Assembly: GCF_004402405.1 (NCBI RefSeq) | Contig: NZ_SOFE01000004.1 | Span: 62,001-126,000, forward strand | Length of the DNA stretch: 64,000 nt | Source: Cryobacterium levicorallinum | GTDB lineage: Bacteria > Actinomycetota > Actinomycetes > Actinomycetales > Microbacteriaceae | Direction: 5' to 3' | Part shown: in pieces, positions 18,148-27,607 of the stretch | Layout of the letters: each line of letters opens with the position of its first letter | Numbering within the stretch: the stretch's first letter is position 1 | Translations under genes and position numbers: made by a program | Notes under the pieces: generated by a model | The model's input: the letters and a program-made list of their open reading frames with translations, nothing else | The model's database searches: none | Told to the model about the DNA's origin: nothing

Positions 18148-19316
18148 ATGATCTGGATCGCGCCGCCCAGGCCGACTTCGCGAACCGCTTCAATCGCACC
18201 GCGACCGGACTGTGGTCGGCGCCCGGTCGAGTGAATCTGATCGGTGAGCACACCGATTACAACGACGGATTCGTGCTGCCTCTCGCCATCGACCGGCGCA
18301 CCGTCGTTGCGCTGGCGACGAGGACCGACCGGGTTATTCGCGTGGCCAGTTCTTTCGCCGCCGAGACCGTCGCTGTGTCGCTCGACGAACTGGTTCCCGA
18401 AAACCTGAACGGCTGGTCGGCCTACCCGCTCGGCGTAGCCTGGGCGCTGGGACAGTTCGGAGCAGACCTCGCTGTTCTGCCGGGGTTCGACATCTATGTC
18501 GACTCCGATGTGCCGGTCGGGGCCGGACTCTCCTCATCGGCCGCGCTCGAATGCGCCGTCGCGGTCGCCCTCAACGAGGTCTGGGGCCTGAACCTCGATC
18601 GGCCGACCCTGGCACGGGTCGGCCAGCTCGCCGAGAACCGCGTCGTGGGCGCCCCAACAGGCATCATGGACCAGTCGGCGTCACTGCTCGGCCAGGTCGA
18701 CGCGGCCGTGTTTCTGGACTGCCGGAGCCTCGCGGCCGAGGTGATCCCGCTCGGACTCAACCCGGCCGGCCTGGAACTGCTGATCATCGACACCCGGGTC
18801 AGCCACTCGCACGCAACGGGCGGTTACGCCGCGCGCCGCGCGTCCTGCGAGGCCGGCGCCCGCATCATGGGGGTGCCCGCCCTGCGCGATCTCAGCGTCG
18901 ACGATCTCCCCCGAGCGCAGGCGCTGCTCGACGACGAAACCTTTCGCCGGGTGCGCCACATCGTCACCGAGAATCAGCGCGTACTCGACACCGTGCAGAC
19001 CCTGCGAGTGAGCGGATGCGCCGCGATCGGCGATCTGCTCGATGCCTCGCACCGGTCGATGCGGGACGACTTCGAGATTTCAGCGCCGGAGCTCGACCTC
19101 GCCGTGGTCACCGCACGGGCGGCCGGCGCGATCGGTGCGCGCATGACCGGTGGCGGTTTCGGCGGCGCGGCCATCGCCCTGACTCCGACTGAATTCGTGC
19201 CCGCCGTACAGGCCGCCGTTCTCGCCGCCTTCGCCGCCCACGGCTTCACCACCCCCGACCTGTTCGTGGTGCACGCCGCCGATGGAGCCGCCCGCGACGG
19301 CAGTCCGCTCAACTAG
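18144..19316 (+). CDS. galK: Galactokinase
   Basis: GHMP-family kinase that phosphorylates galactose at C1 with ATP; cytosolic, 390 aa. The substrate motif GRVNLIGEHTDYNDGFVLP, the ATP-binding VPVGAGLSSSAALE and the C-terminal MTGGGFGGAAIAL are all intact. It starts with GTG overlapping the galT stop by 4 nt. The catalytic aspartate is expected in APTGIMDQSASLLG. The gene converges with the LacI-family gene (8-bp overlap of 3' ends). Confidence 0.95.
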   Translation: MNDLDRAAQADFANRFNRTATGLWSAPGRVNLIGEHTDYNDGFVLPLAIDRRTVVALATRTDRVIRVASSFAAETVAVSLDELVPENLNGWSAYPLGVAWALGQFGADLAVLPGFDIYVDSDVPVGAGLSSSAALECAVAVALNEVWGLNLDRPTLARVGQLAENRVVGAPTGIMDQSASLLGQVDAAVFLDCRSLAAEVIPLGLNPAGLELLIIDTRVSHSHATGGYAARRASCEAGARIMGVPALRDLSVDDLPRAQALLDDETFRRVRHIVTENQRVLDTVQTLRVSGCAAIGDLLDASHRSMRDDFEISAPELDLAVVTARAAGAIGARMTGGGFGGAAIALTPTEFVPAVQAAVLAAFAAHGFTTPDLFVVHAADGAARDGSPLN

Positions 19317-20355
19317 CGGAACGAGCGCGGCGCTGACCCGGCGCCGCGGTGCTGTCGCGCACCACCAGGACCGGCTGGATGACCGGGATCAGCTCCGCGG
19401 GCTCGCCGCCCATCAGCCGCAGCACCCGGTCCACCGCCAGCCGGCCGACCTCGTTGAAGTCGAGCCGAACGGTCGTGAGGCCAGGTTGAAAATAGCGGGC
19501 CTCGCTCATGTCATCGAAGCCGACGACGCTCACGTCGCCGGGCACGTCGATCCCTCGTTCGGTGAGGGCTTTAATGACTCCGAGCGCCATCGCGTCGTTG
19601 GCCACCAGGACCGCGGTGATCGTGGGATCCTCGGCAATGGCCACTCCGGCCCGGTAGCCGGAATCGGCTGTCCAATCCTCGGTGCAGAACTCGGGATTGA
19701 CCGTTCGGTGGCGCCGCGCGAGTTCGGACAGCCATCCGGCGCGCCGTGCCTCCGAAGCCATCCAGCCGGGTGGCCCGCCGACGTGCCAGACCGTGTCGTG
19801 CCCCAGATCAAGCAGGTGCCGGGTCGCCAGCTGTGCTCCCAGCGCATCGTCCATCGACACCGCCGTCGAACTCGCGGGTGAACCCTGCTCGAACCGTACG
19901 ATCGCCACCTCGGGATCCAGCCCCAGCAATACCGGGGCGGCGGCCGTCATCGGCGCGAGCACGATGATCCCATCGACCGCATCGGCGACGAGCGTATCGA
20001 GCGCGGTACGGATGCCGGCCGAATCGATCCGGGGAATGGTCACCAGACTGGTCGTATAGCCGTTGCGCCGCGCCTCTTCGGCAACACCGAAGAGCACCAG
20101 GGCGGAACCGTGCACTGGAAGGGAATGGGACACCACACCCAGATTCATGGATCGGTTCGTGGCCAGGGCATGTGCGGCCCAATTGCGGTTGTACCGCAAC
20201 TGCGCAATGGCCCGTTCGACGCGGTCCCGCACCTCGGCGCCCACGTTGCTGTGCCCGTTGACGACCCGGGAGACGGTTTGTTGTGACACCCCGGCGAGTT
20301 TCGCAACGTCGATCATGCGTACGCTCTGACCGCGCGGCCGAGGTTCCCTAGCCAT
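19309..20355 (-). CDS. LacI family transcriptional regulator of the ara operon
   Basis: 348 aa. N-terminal LacI helix-turn-helix and hinge (VRMIDVAKLAGVSQQTVSR, then NGHSNVGAEVRDRVERAIAQLRYNRNWAAHALA) and a periplasmic-binding-like effector domain. It is divergent from araBA, with paired 12-bp operator half-sites in the shared gap, so it is the likely arabinose repressor, a role held by AraC or GntR-type AraR in other bacteria. Its ribosome-binding site GGGGAGGAG is strong. Confidence 0.9.
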   Translation of the reverse strand: MAREPRPRGQSVRMIDVAKLAGVSQQTVSRVVNGHSNVGAEVRDRVERAIAQLRYNRNWAAHALATNRSMNLGVVSHSLPVHGSALVLFGVAEEARRNGYTTSLVTIPRIDSAGIRTALDTLVADAVDGIIVLAPMTAAAPVLLGLDPEVAIVRFEQGSPASSTAVSMDDALGAQLATRHLLDLGHDTVWHVGGPPGWMASEARRAGWLSELARRHRTVNPEFCTEDWTADSGYRAGVAIAEDPTITAVLVANDAMALGVIKALTERGIDVPGDVSVVGFDDMSEARYFQPGLTTVRLDFNEVGRLAVDRVLRLMGGEPAELIPVIQPVLVVRDSTAAPGQRRARSAS

Positions 20356-20394
20356 GCGACTCCTCCCCTCCGAGGCGACAACCCCGGTCGCCCC

Positions 20395-20406
20395 ATGTTA
20401 GCGCAC
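20395..20406 (-). promoter_or_regulatory. LacI-type operator half, lacI-proximal
   Basis: ATGTTAGCGCAC, 40 bp upstream of the lacI start. It is the perfect reverse complement of the site at 20511-20522. The TGTTAGCG core is typical of actinobacterial LacI-family operators. Occupancy of both sites could form a repression loop across about 105 bp. Confidence 0.7.
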
Positions 20407-20494
20407 CATGAATAGCGTCAGAAGGGCTCGAAAACCAAGCCGAACAGTCCTCTGACCAATTGTCGATCAGCGAAACCAGGGTAGAAATTGTCAA

Positions 20495-20523
20495 TTGACA
20501 GGAAGTGATAGTGCGCTAACATT
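20495..20523 (+). promoter_or_regulatory. araBA promoter with overlapping LacI operator
   Basis: TTGACA (20495-20500), 17-bp spacer, AACATT (20518-20523), a good housekeeping-type promoter. The operator GTGCGCTAACAT (20511-20522) covers the spacer end and the -10, so repressor binding would block RNA polymerase directly. The leader is about 75 nt. Confidence 0.75.
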
Positions 20524-20605
20524 CAGTAATCGTGATCGGTCATCGACGGCGAGTATCTCGCGCACGTGACCGATCGCATCCGCATGCCGCCAAGGGAGTC
20601 GATCA

Positions 20606-22309
20606 GTGAGCACGACCGCAGAGCAATCGCGCGCAGACGCACCAGCCGGGACCGAGTCCTACGTCATCGGCATCGATTACGGAACACTATCCGGCCGCGC
20701 GGTCGTCGTGCGCGTCTCGGACGGCGCCGAACTCGGCTCGGCCGTGCTCGACTATCCCCACGCGGTCATGGACACCACCCTCCAGGCTACGGGCGCGAAG
20801 CTGCCACCGGAGTGGGCCCTGCAGGTTCCCCAGGACTACGTTGCCGTGCTGAAGAGCGCCGTTCCGGCAGCACTAGCCAGTGCGGGAATCGACCCGGCCC
20901 GGGTCATCGGCATCGGCACCGATTTCACCGCCTGCACGATGGTTCCGGTCATCACCGACGGTACCCCGCTCAACGAGCTGCCGGAGTACGCCGACCGTCC
21001 GCACGCCTACGTCAAGCTGTGGAAGCACCATTCTGCGCAGCCCCAGGCCGACCGCATCAACGATCTCGCTACCTCGCGCGACGAAAGCTGGCTGCCCCGC
21101 TATGGTGGGCTCATCTCCAGCGAATGGGAATTCGCCAAGGGATTGCAGCTCCTCGAGGAAGATCCCGAGTTATACGAGCGCATGGACCACTGGGTCGAGG
21201 CCGCGGACTGGATCGTCTGGCAGCTCACCGGCCGGTATGTGCGCAACGCCTGCACCGCCGGCTACAAGGGAATCTTGCAGGACGGCGAGTACCCGAGTGA
21301 GGAATTTCTCGGGGCGCTCAATCCGGCTTTCTCCCGGTTCGCCCTCGACAAGGTGACCCACGAGATCGGCCAACTGGGAGCATCCGCCGGCACCCTCACG
21401 GCCGAAGCCGCGGCTTGGACGGGACTACCCGAGGGTATTCACGTCAGCGTCGGCAACGTCGATGCGCACGTCACGGCACCGGCCGCGCGCGCCGTGAACC
21501 CAGGCCAGATGGTAGCCATTATGGGCACGAGCACCTGCCACGTCATGAATTCGGATCGACTCGCCGAGGTACCCGGCATGTGCGGCGTCGTTGACGGTGG
21601 CATCGTCTCCGGGCTGTACGGGTACGAAGCCGGCCAGTCCGGCGTGGGCGACATCTTCGCCTGGTATGTCAACAACCAGGTTCCCGAACGGTACTTTGCC
21701 GCGGCGGAGGCTGCGGGCCTGAGCGTGCACCAGTATCTGACCGAACTGATCAAGGACCAGCCGGTCGGCGGGCACGGCCTGATCGCCCTCGACTGGCACA
21801 GCGGCAACCGTTCGGTACTCGTGGACCATGAGCTCTCCGGCCTCGTGCTCGGCACGACGCTCACCACCCGACCGGAGGAGGTCTACCGCGCCCTGCTCGA
21901 AGCCACGGCGTTCGGCGCCCGCACCATCGTGGAAACTTTCAACGCCAGCGGAGTGCCGGTGACCGAGTTCATCGTGGCCGGCGGACTGCTCAAGAATGCG
22001 TTCCTCATGCAGACCTACAGTGACATTCTGCGGATGCCCATCTCCACGATTGACAGCGAGCAGGGGCCTGCACTCGGCTCCGCCATCCACGCCGCCGTGG
22101 CCGCCGGAGCGTATCCGGACGTGCGCGCGGCGGGCGAGGCCATGGGCAAGCTCAACCAGAACGTGTACACGCCCGATGCCGAGTCGGCCACGGCCTACGA
22201 CCAGCTCTTCGCCGAGTATTCTCTGCTGCACGACTACTTCGGCCGCGGCGCAAACGACGTCATGCACCGACTCAAGGGCCTCAAACGCGACGCCGGCGCG
22301 GCGGCGTGA
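20606..22309 (+). CDS. araB: Ribulokinase
   Basis: FGGY-family kinase phosphorylating L-ribulose to L-ribulose 5-phosphate, second step of arabinose catabolism; cytosolic, 567 aa (family about 560). Landmarks are YVIGIDYGTLSGRAVVV at the N-terminal phosphate loop, IGIGTDFTACTMVP, WKHHSAQPQADRI and the C-terminal VAGGLLKNAFLMQTYSDIL. The GTG start has AAGGGAG at 8 nt. Transcribed from the promoter at 20495 together with araA, 66 bp downstream. Confidence 0.96.
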   Translation: MSTTAEQSRADAPAGTESYVIGIDYGTLSGRAVVVRVSDGAELGSAVLDYPHAVMDTTLQATGAKLPPEWALQVPQDYVAVLKSAVPAALASAGIDPARVIGIGTDFTACTMVPVITDGTPLNELPEYADRPHAYVKLWKHHSAQPQADRINDLATSRDESWLPRYGGLISSEWEFAKGLQLLEEDPELYERMDHWVEAADWIVWQLTGRYVRNACTAGYKGILQDGEYPSEEFLGALNPAFSRFALDKVTHEIGQLGASAGTLTAEAAAWTGLPEGIHVSVGNVDAHVTAPAARAVNPGQMVAIMGTSTCHVMNSDRLAEVPGMCGVVDGGIVSGLYGYEAGQSGVGDIFAWYVNNQVPERYFAAAEAAGLSVHQYLTELIKDQPVGGHGLIALDWHSGNRSVLVDHELSGLVLGTTLTTRPEEVYRALLEATAFGARTIVETFNASGVPVTEFIVAGGLLKNAFLMQTYSDILRMPISTIDSEQGPALGSAIHAAVAAGAYPDVRAAGEAMGKLNQNVYTPDAESATAYDQLFAEYSLLHDYFGRGANDVMHRLKGLKRDAGAAA

Positions 22310-22375
22310 CCACCTGCCTCGACGCCGCAATCACCTCACACTTCAACCGCTAGCAGCACAAGGAGCACTCAACCC

Positions 22376-23893
22376 ATGCCTTCTCTCACCACGACCCTCG
22401 ATCACGTAGAAGTCTGGTTTCTCACCGGCAGCCAGAACCTCTACGGCGAGGAGACGCTGCGGCAGGTCGCCGATCAGTCCAGAGCCATCGCCGACGCGCT
22501 CGGCGCGACCAGCGATATCCCGGTGAAAATCGTGTGGAAACCGGTGCTCAAGGACTCCGAATCGATCCGCCGGGCGGCACTCGACGCGAACTCCGACGAC
22601 GCGGTGATCGGCCTGATCGCCTGGATGCACACCTTCTCGCCCGCGAAGATGTGGATCTCCGGGCTCGACGCTCTGACCAAACCGCTGCTGCACCTGCACA
22701 CTCAGGCCAACGTGGAGCTGCCCTGGAGCGAGATCGACTTCGACTTCATGAACCTCAACCAGGCCGCCCACGGCGACCGTGAGTTCGGCTATATCCAGAC
22801 CCGGCTCGGGGTATCCCGCAAGACCGTCGTCGGCCACGTCTCCAACCCGGCCGTGACTCGCACCATCGGCACCTGGACCCGCGCTGCCGCCGGCTGGGCG
22901 GCGAGCCGCAGCATGAAACTCGCCCGGTTCGGCGACAACATGCGCTACGTCGCCGTCACCGAGGGCGACAAGACCGAGGCCGAATTGCGCTTCGGGGTGC
23001 AGGTGAACACCTGGCCGGTCAATGAACTCGCCGAGGCAGTGCACGCGGCAACGGATGCCGAGATCACCGCCCTGATCGCCGAGTATGAAGAGCGCTACGA
23101 CGTCGTTCCCGAATTGCGCACCGGCGGCGCACGCCACGAGTCGCTCCGCTACGGCGCCGCGATCGAGATCGGGCTCAAGTCCTTTCTCGAGGCCGGCGGC
23201 TTCAGCGCCTTCACCACGAGCTTCGAAGACCTCGGCGCGCTTCGCCAGCTGCCCGGCCTTGCCGTGCAACGACTGATGGAGCAGGGCTACGGCTTCGCCG
23301 GGGAGGGCGACTGGAAGACGGCCATCCTCGTGCGCGTGGCCAATGTAATGGGCGCCGGTCTCCCCGGCGGCGCGAGCCTCATGGAGGATTACACCTACGA
23401 CCTCACCCCCGGGGCCGAACTCATCCTCGGCGCTCACATGCTCGAGGTGAACCCGGCGCTGGCGACCGAGAAGCCGACCCTCGAGATCCACCCGCTCGGC
23501 ATCGGTGGCCGCGAGGATCCCGTACGCCTCGTCTTCAACGCTGCCCCCGGCACCGCGGTCGTGGTCGCGATGAGCGACATGCGCGACCGGTTCCGTCTCA
23601 TCGCGAACGTCGTCGAGGTGGTCGAGCCCACCGAGGCACTCCCGAAACTCCCGGTCGGTCGCGCCGTCTGGCGTCCGGAGCCCGACTTCGCCACCTCAGC
23701 CGCAGCCTGGCTAACCGCCGGCGCCGCCCACCACACCGTCATGTCGACGGCCGTCGGCATCGATGCCTTCCAGGACTTCGCCGAGATCGCGCGCACGGAG
23801 CTCCTCGTGATCGACAAGTCCACCACCCTGCGCGACTTCACCCGCGAGGTGCGCTGGAACCAGGCCTACTATCGGCTGGCGCAGGGCATCTGA
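22376..23893 (+). CDS. araA: L-arabinose isomerase
   Basis: Converts L-arabinose to L-ribulose with a divalent metal; cytosolic, 505 aa, usual length. The N-terminal [19 protein letters not shown] is the family signature; metal ligands are expected in the glutamate of [12 protein letters not shown] and in the histidine segments GAHMLEVNP and [14 protein letters not shown] precedes the ATG. The expected third gene, araD (ribulose-phosphate 4-epimerase), is not next to it and not elsewhere in the window. Confidence 0.97.
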   Translation: MPSLTTTLDHVEVWFLTGSQNLYGEETLRQVADQSRAIADALGATSDIPVKIVWKPVLKDSESIRRAALDANSDDAVIGLIAWMHTFSPAKMWISGLDALTKPLLHLHTQANVELPWSEIDFDFMNLNQAAHGDREFGYIQTRLGVSRKTVVGHVSNPAVTRTIGTWTRAAAGWAASRSMKLARFGDNMRYVAVTEGDKTEAELRFGVQVNTWPVNELAEAVHAATDAEITALIAEYEERYDVVPELRTGGARHESLRYGAAIEIGLKSFLEAGGFSAFTTSFEDLGALRQLPGLAVQRLMEQGYGFAGEGDWKTAILVRVANVMGAGLPGGASLMEDYTYDLTPGAELILGAHMLEVNPALATEKPTLEIHPLGIGGREDPVRLVFNAAPGTAVVVAMSDMRDRFRLIANVVEVVEPTEALPKLPVGRAVWRPEPDFATSAAAWLTAGAAHHTVMSTAVGIDAFQDFAEIARTELLVIDKSTTLRDFTREVRWNQAYYRLAQGI

Positions 23894-23901
23894 TCCCGCC
23901 G

Positions 23902-23927
23902 GGCCGAGTTCGGTCCCGAACTCGGCC
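23902..23927 (+). terminator. Hairpin after araA
   Basis: GGCCGAGTTCGG-TC-CCGAACTCGGCC, a perfect 12-bp stem 8 bp past the araA stop. No U-tract follows, so either a non-canonical terminator or an mRNA-stabilising hairpin. Confidence 0.65.
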
Positions 23928-24217
23928 GCCAGCGGCCCTCGCGATCGGCCTCCCCAATTCCGGGGCGGGCCGCCTGCGCGTTGCGACGAGCGCGGGCCGC
24001 TGCCGGTCGCCGGCTCACCGCCCGGGCTCGCTGCCTCCCTGCCGCTGCGCCTCCCGGCCCCGCCTGCCTTGGTACTCGGCCGCCCCCGCTGCCCCGCTCT
24101 CTCGCCGCCCCCCCTGCCGCACTGCCTGCCCGGCCGCTCCCACTCCCCGCTGCCTGCCTCGTAGTCTCACTGCCTCGCCGCCTCGCCGCCCCGCCGCCCC
24201 GGGCTAGGCTGACGCGT
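23928..24217. other. Strand-asymmetric C-rich intergenic stretch
   Basis: About 290 bp with no supported gene. The plus strand from about 23970 to 24200 is dominated by C and T (blocks of CTGCC, CCGCC, CTCGCCG), in contrast to the balanced G/C around it. An open frame through it that reads into the carbonic anhydrase gene is Pro/Ala/Arg-rich and lacks coding character. It may encode a long C-rich leader or be a degenerate simple-sequence region. Confidence 0.5.
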
Positions 24218-24760
24218 ATGACTGCTGACAGCGCCGCCCGAATCATCGTCCTGCCGAATACGCCGGCCCCGAGCATCGCCGAGAGCGCGTTCGTCGCTCC
24301 GGGCGCGGTGATCGTGGGTAATGTCACCCTCGCCGACCGGGCCAGCGTGTGGTACAACTCCGTGCTGCGCGCCGAACTGGAGCCAATCACGATCGGGGCC
24401 GGCTCGAACCTGCAGGACAACGTCTCCTGCCACGTCGACACCGACTTTCCGCTCACCCTCGGCACCGGCGTCTCGGTCGGGCACGGCGCCGTGCTGCACG
24501 GCTGCACGATCGAAGACAATGTACTGGTCGGTATGTCCGCGACCATTCTCAACGGCGCCGTCATCGGCACCGGATCCCTCGTCGCTGCCGGAGCCGTCGT
24601 GCTCGGCGGAACCGTGGTGCCGCCCGGATCCCTCGTGGCCGGCGTTCCCGCCAAGGTTCGACGCCCGCTGACCGACGACGAGATCGACAGCATCCGTCAC
24701 AATGCGCAGAACTATTTGGAACACACCGAGCTGCACCGCGCCGCCCTCGCCCAGCCGTAA
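24218..24760 (+). CDS. Gamma-carbonic anhydrase family protein
   Basis: Left-handed beta-helix trimer of hexapeptide repeats, 180 aa, cytosolic. Repeats run from FVAPGAVIVGNVTLADRASV to LVAGVPAKV. The zinc-ligand histidines appear in NVSCHVDTD and SVGHGAVLHGC, the usual three-histidine pattern. The upstream frame is open, but the ATG at 24218 gives the family's standard N terminus. Members hydrate CO2 or act as acyltransferase-like enzymes; the closest general name is YrdA/CaiE-type gamma-CA. Confidence 0.88.
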   Translation: MTADSAARIIVLPNTPAPSIAESAFVAPGAVIVGNVTLADRASVWYNSVLRAELEPITIGAGSNLQDNVSCHVDTDFPLTLGTGVSVGHGAVLHGCTIEDNVLVGMSATILNGAVIGTGSLVAAGAVVLGGTVVPPGSLVAGVPAKVRRPLTDDEIDSIRHNAQNYLEHTELHRAALAQP

Positions 24761-24940
24761 CAAAACGGATGCCCCGCGCGGCCGCTACTGCCGGTAAATA
24801 GGCGACGCGCCGTACGAGGCGCACGACGGCAACGGCGTGTAGCGAAACTCACCGGCGTTAGCTACGGCCGGCCGAACCGTCGGCAGAGTCGCTACGCGGG
24901 CAGCGTTCACCGCGGCCCGCCGAGCCTCGTGGCCGCGCCG

Positions 24941-25825
24941 CTACGCGAGCAGCGACTGCTCGGCGGCCTTGACCACGTTCGAGACCAGCATCGCGCGGGT
25001 CATCGGGCCGACGCCACGCGGATTCGGCGACAGGTGCCCGGCGACCGCGGCAACATCGGGATGTACGTCACCGGTCAGACGGCCTTTGCCGGTGACTTCG
25101 TTGTGCACGCGGGTGATTCCCACGTCCAGGACGGCGGCGCCCGGCTTGATCCAGTCGGCCTGGATCAGGTGCGGCACTCCGACTGCGGCCACGACGATAT
25201 CGGCACGGCGCACCTCACCGGCGAGGTCGACGGTCCGCGAGTGCGTCAGGGTGACGGTCGCATCGAGGCCCTTGCGGGTGAACAGCAGGCCAAGCGGGCG
25301 ACCGACGGTGAGGCCGCGACCGACCACGACGACCTTCTTGCCCACGATCGGCACGTCGTAGCGGCGCAGCAGCTCGACGATTCCGGCCGGGGTGCACGGC
25401 AGCGGGGAGCGCAGTTCGCCCTCGATCCCGAGCACCAAACGCCCGAGGTTGGTCGGGTGCAGGCCGTCGGCATCCTTCGACGGATCGATCAGTTCGAGCA
25501 TCGCGTTCTCGTTGTGGCCGACCGGAAGCGGCAGCTGAATGATGTAGCCGGTCACCTCGCGGCTGTTGTTAAGATCCTTGATGGCGGCACGCACGTCGGC
25601 ACTGGTCGCCGAGCCGGGCAGGTCGATGCGAATCGATTCGATGCCAACCTCGGCGCAGTCGCTGTGCTTGCCTGCGACGTAGGTCTTTGAGCCGGGATCA
25701 TTGCCGACCAGCAGGGTGGCCAGTCCGGGCACGACACCGTGCGCGCGCAGGGCCACGATGCGATCGCGAAGCTCAGCCTTGATATCAGACGCGGTCTTGA
25801 CGCCGTCGAGTGTGATTGCCGTCAT
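24941..25825 (-). CDS. folD: Methylenetetrahydrofolate dehydrogenase/cyclohydrolase
   Basis: Bifunctional cytosolic enzyme interconverting 5,10-methylene-, methenyl- and 10-formyl-THF, 294 aa. The catalytic lysine is in [16 protein letters not shown], and the fingerprints [14 protein letters not shown] and [14 protein letters not shown] are intact. The frame continues upstream through a GGGCCC repeat, but the ATG at 25825 ([10 protein letters not shown]) with AGTAGGGA upstream is the family start. It lies downstream of glyA on the same strand, separated by a hairpin and a repeat. It supplies formyl-THF for purN and purH. Confidence 0.95.
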   Translation of the reverse strand: MTAITLDGVKTASDIKAELRDRIVALRAHGVVPGLATLLVGNDPGSKTYVAGKHSDCAEVGIESIRIDLPGSATSADVRAAIKDLNNSREVTGYIIQLPLPVGHNENAMLELIDPSKDADGLHPTNLGRLVLGIEGELRSPLPCTPAGIVELLRRYDVPIVGKKVVVVGRGLTVGRPLGLLFTRKGLDATVTLTHSRTVDLAGEVRRADIVVAAVGVPHLIQADWIKPGAAVLDVGITRVHNEVTGKGRLTGDVHPDVAAVAGHLSPNPRGVGPMTRAMLVSNVVKAAEQSLLA

Positions 25826-25876
25826 TTGCGGTTCCCTACTGTTGTGGTTCAGATCGGTATTGTCGTCCAGGTCACT

Positions 25877-25950
25877 CGGTCGGGGCCCGGGCCCCGTTCG
25901 CGGGCCCAGGTTATAACGTGGGCCCAGGGACGGGGCCCAGGCCCCGGACA
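25877..25950. repeat. GGGCCC palindromic intergenic repeat, copy C
   Basis: The core is GGGCCCA (25902-25908), GGTTATAACG, then TGGGCCC (25919-25925), the same layout as copies A and B but with a different palindromic spacer. CGGGGCCCGGGCCCCG lies to the left and CGGGGCCCAGGCCCCG to the right. It sits between glyA and folD. Confidence 0.75.
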
Positions 25951-26002
25951 AAGGTGCGGCGGGGGTGCATCGCGCTGGTCACTCGCAGGCGGGCACGAGA
26001 AG

Positions 26003-26039
26003 ACGGATGCTGCCGGCCAGGCCGGCCGGCAGCATCCGT
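26003..26039 (-). terminator. Hairpin after glyA
   Basis: Perfect 16-bp arms (ACGGATGCTGCCGGCC and its complement) around a 5-nt loop, 12 bp past the glyA stop. No clear U-tract follows. The stem contains the CGGATGC/GCATCCG word that is so frequent in this genome. Confidence 0.7.
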
Positions 26040-26050
26040 TCTCGAAGGAG

Positions 26051-27343
26051 CTACTGCTCCAGCCCGGAGTACAGCGGGAACGCCTGCGTGAGCGCTCCGA
26101 CACGGGTGCGGAGCGCGGCGATGTTGGCGCCGGGCTTGAGTGCCGCGGCGATGACGTCGGCAACCTCGGTGAACTCGGCGTCGCCGAATCCGCGGGTGGC
26201 CAGGGCCGGCGTGCCGATACGTAGGCCCGACGTGACCATCGGCGGGCGCGGGTCGAACGGAACGGAGTTGCGGTTCACCGTGATGCCCACCTCGTGCAGG
26301 GCATCCTCGGCCTGCTGGCCGTTGATCTCGGAGTGGCGTAGGTCGGCGAGCACGAGGTGCACGTCGGTTCCGCCGGTGAGCACGTCGATGCCGTGCTCGC
26401 GCGAGTCATCAGCGGTCAGGCGCTCGGCGAGGATTCGGGCACCGCGCAGGGTACGCTCCTGACGTTCCTTGAACTCGGGCTCGCCGGCGAGCTTGAACGC
26501 GGTCGCCTTGGCGGCGATCACGTGCATCAGCGGGCCGCCCTGCTGGCCGGGGAACACGTTGGAATTGAGTTTCTTGGCCAGGGTCATGTCCCGCGAGAGG
26601 ATGAAGCCCGAGCGCGGGCCGGCGAGGGTCTTGTGCACGGTGCTCGACACGACGTCGGCGTAGGGCACGGGCGAGGGGTGCAGGCCGGCGGCGACGAGCC
26701 CGGCGAAGTGGGCCATATCCACCCAGAGCAGCGCGCCGACCTCGTCGGCGATGGCGCGGAAAGCTTCGAAGTCGAGGTGACGCGGGTAGGCAGACCAGCC
26801 GGCGATAATGACCTTCGGCTTGCTCTCGAGTGCCTTGTCGCGCACGACATTCATGTCGACGCGGAAGGTCTCCGGGTCGACTCCATAGGCGACCGGGTTG
26901 TACAGCTTGCCGGAGAAGTTGAGCTTCATACCGTGGGTGAGATGGCCGCCGTGGGCCAGCTCGAGACCGAGGATGGTGTCGCCGGGGGTGGCGATGGCGG
27001 AGAGGACTGCGGCGTTCGCTGTGGCGCCGGAGTGCGGCTGCACGTTCGCGTAGGCGGCTCCGAACAGGCTCTTGGCCCGGTCGATGGCGAGCTGCTCGGC
27101 GACGTCGACGTACTCGCAGCCGCCGTAGTAGCGGCGTCCAGGGTAACCCTCGGCGTACTTGTTGGTGAGCACGGAGCCCTGCGACTGCAGCACGGCGCGC
27201 GGAACGAAGTTCTCGCTCGCGATCATTTCGAGGTAGTCGCGCTGGCGGCCGAGCTCCTGCTCGAGCACAGCGGCAATCTCGGGGTCAACGACCGAGAGCG
27301 GTTCGTTGAAGGTCGACTTCAAGACGGTAGCGGAATCAGGCAC
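26051..27343 (-). CDS. glyA: Serine hydroxymethyltransferase
   Basis: PLP enzyme converting serine and THF to glycine and 5,10-methylene-THF, the main one-carbon source; cytosolic, 430 aa. The PLP lysine lies in [16 protein letters not shown], and the N-terminal [20 protein letters not shown] and [13 protein letters not shown] are diagnostic. GTG start with AAGGAG at 27350-27355. The 5' leader carries a ZTP riboswitch, so expression should rise when the formyl-folate-dependent steps of purine synthesis stall. Confidence 0.97.
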   Translation of the reverse strand: MPDSATVLKSTFNEPLSVVDPEIAAVLEQELGRQRDYLEMIASENFVPRAVLQSQGSVLTNKYAEGYPGRRYYGGCEYVDVAEQLAIDRAKSLFGAAYANVQPHSGATANAAVLSAIATPGDTILGLELAHGGHLTHGMKLNFSGKLYNPVAYGVDPETFRVDMNVVRDKALESKPKVIIAGWSAYPRHLDFEAFRAIADEVGALLWVDMAHFAGLVAAGLHPSPVPYADVVSSTVHKTLAGPRSGFILSRDMTLAKKLNSNVFPGQQGGPLMHVIAAKATAFKLAGEPEFKERQERTLRGARILAERLTADDSREHGIDVLTGGTDVHLVLADLRHSEINGQQAEDALHEVGITVNRNSVPFDPRPPMVTSGLRIGTPALATRGFGDAEFTEVADVIAAALKPGANIAALRTRVGALTQAFPLYSGLEQ

Positions 27344-27369
27344 GGAGTTCTCCTTATATATGGATGTTG

Positions 27370-27449
27370 CGGCCCAGGCGTGCGGCCACTAACCGTGTCA
27401 GTCGCTCCCCAATGGTGACCCATCTTCGTGCTACGCCAGTTGCGACTCA
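27370..27449 (-). ncRNA. ZTP (pfl) riboswitch in the glyA leader
   Basis: Read on the minus strand, the leader has GAGTCGCAACTGGCG near its 5' end, GGGTCACCATTGGGGAGCGAC in two conserved blocks in the middle, and CCGCACGCCTGGGC at the 3' end. These match the conserved parts of the ZTP/ZMP aptamer (AACUGGCG, GGGGAGCG, CCGCCUGGGC). ZTP riboswitches sit upstream of glyA, folD and purH in actinobacteria. The 3' end is about 15 nt from the Shine-Dalgarno sequence, so control may be on translation or on a nearby terminator; the sequence does not settle which. Confidence 0.88.
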
Positions 27450-27452
27450 ACC

Positions 27453-27461
27453 ATTATATCA
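27453..27461 (-). promoter_or_regulatory. Extended -10 promoter of glyA
   Basis: On the minus strand TGATATAAT, i.e. a perfect TATAAT preceded by TG. Transcription would begin about at 27446, right at the 5' end of the riboswitch. No recognisable -35 is present, as usual for extended -10 promoters. Confidence 0.7.
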
Positions 27462-27607
27462 GCGGATGCCGCCGCGCGCGTCTTTTCGTGGCGCTGGTCG
27501 GCGCGGCTCCGGTCGCGCGGCACTCGGCAGCCTCGCGGGCACCGCTAGCTCGGGGCGCCACGACCGCTAATGAGTGCCGCGAGCCACGCTGGGGCGAGCG
27601 GGCCGGG

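Noticed and set aside
22343..23491. 382-codon minus-strand frame opposite araA
   Set aside because: Antisense shadow; araA on the plus strand has the full family sequence and a ribosome-binding site.
25826..25951. N-terminal extension of folD to 25951
   Set aside because: The added 42 residues are translated from the GGGCCC repeat; the ATG at 25825 has a ribosome-binding site and gives the family start.
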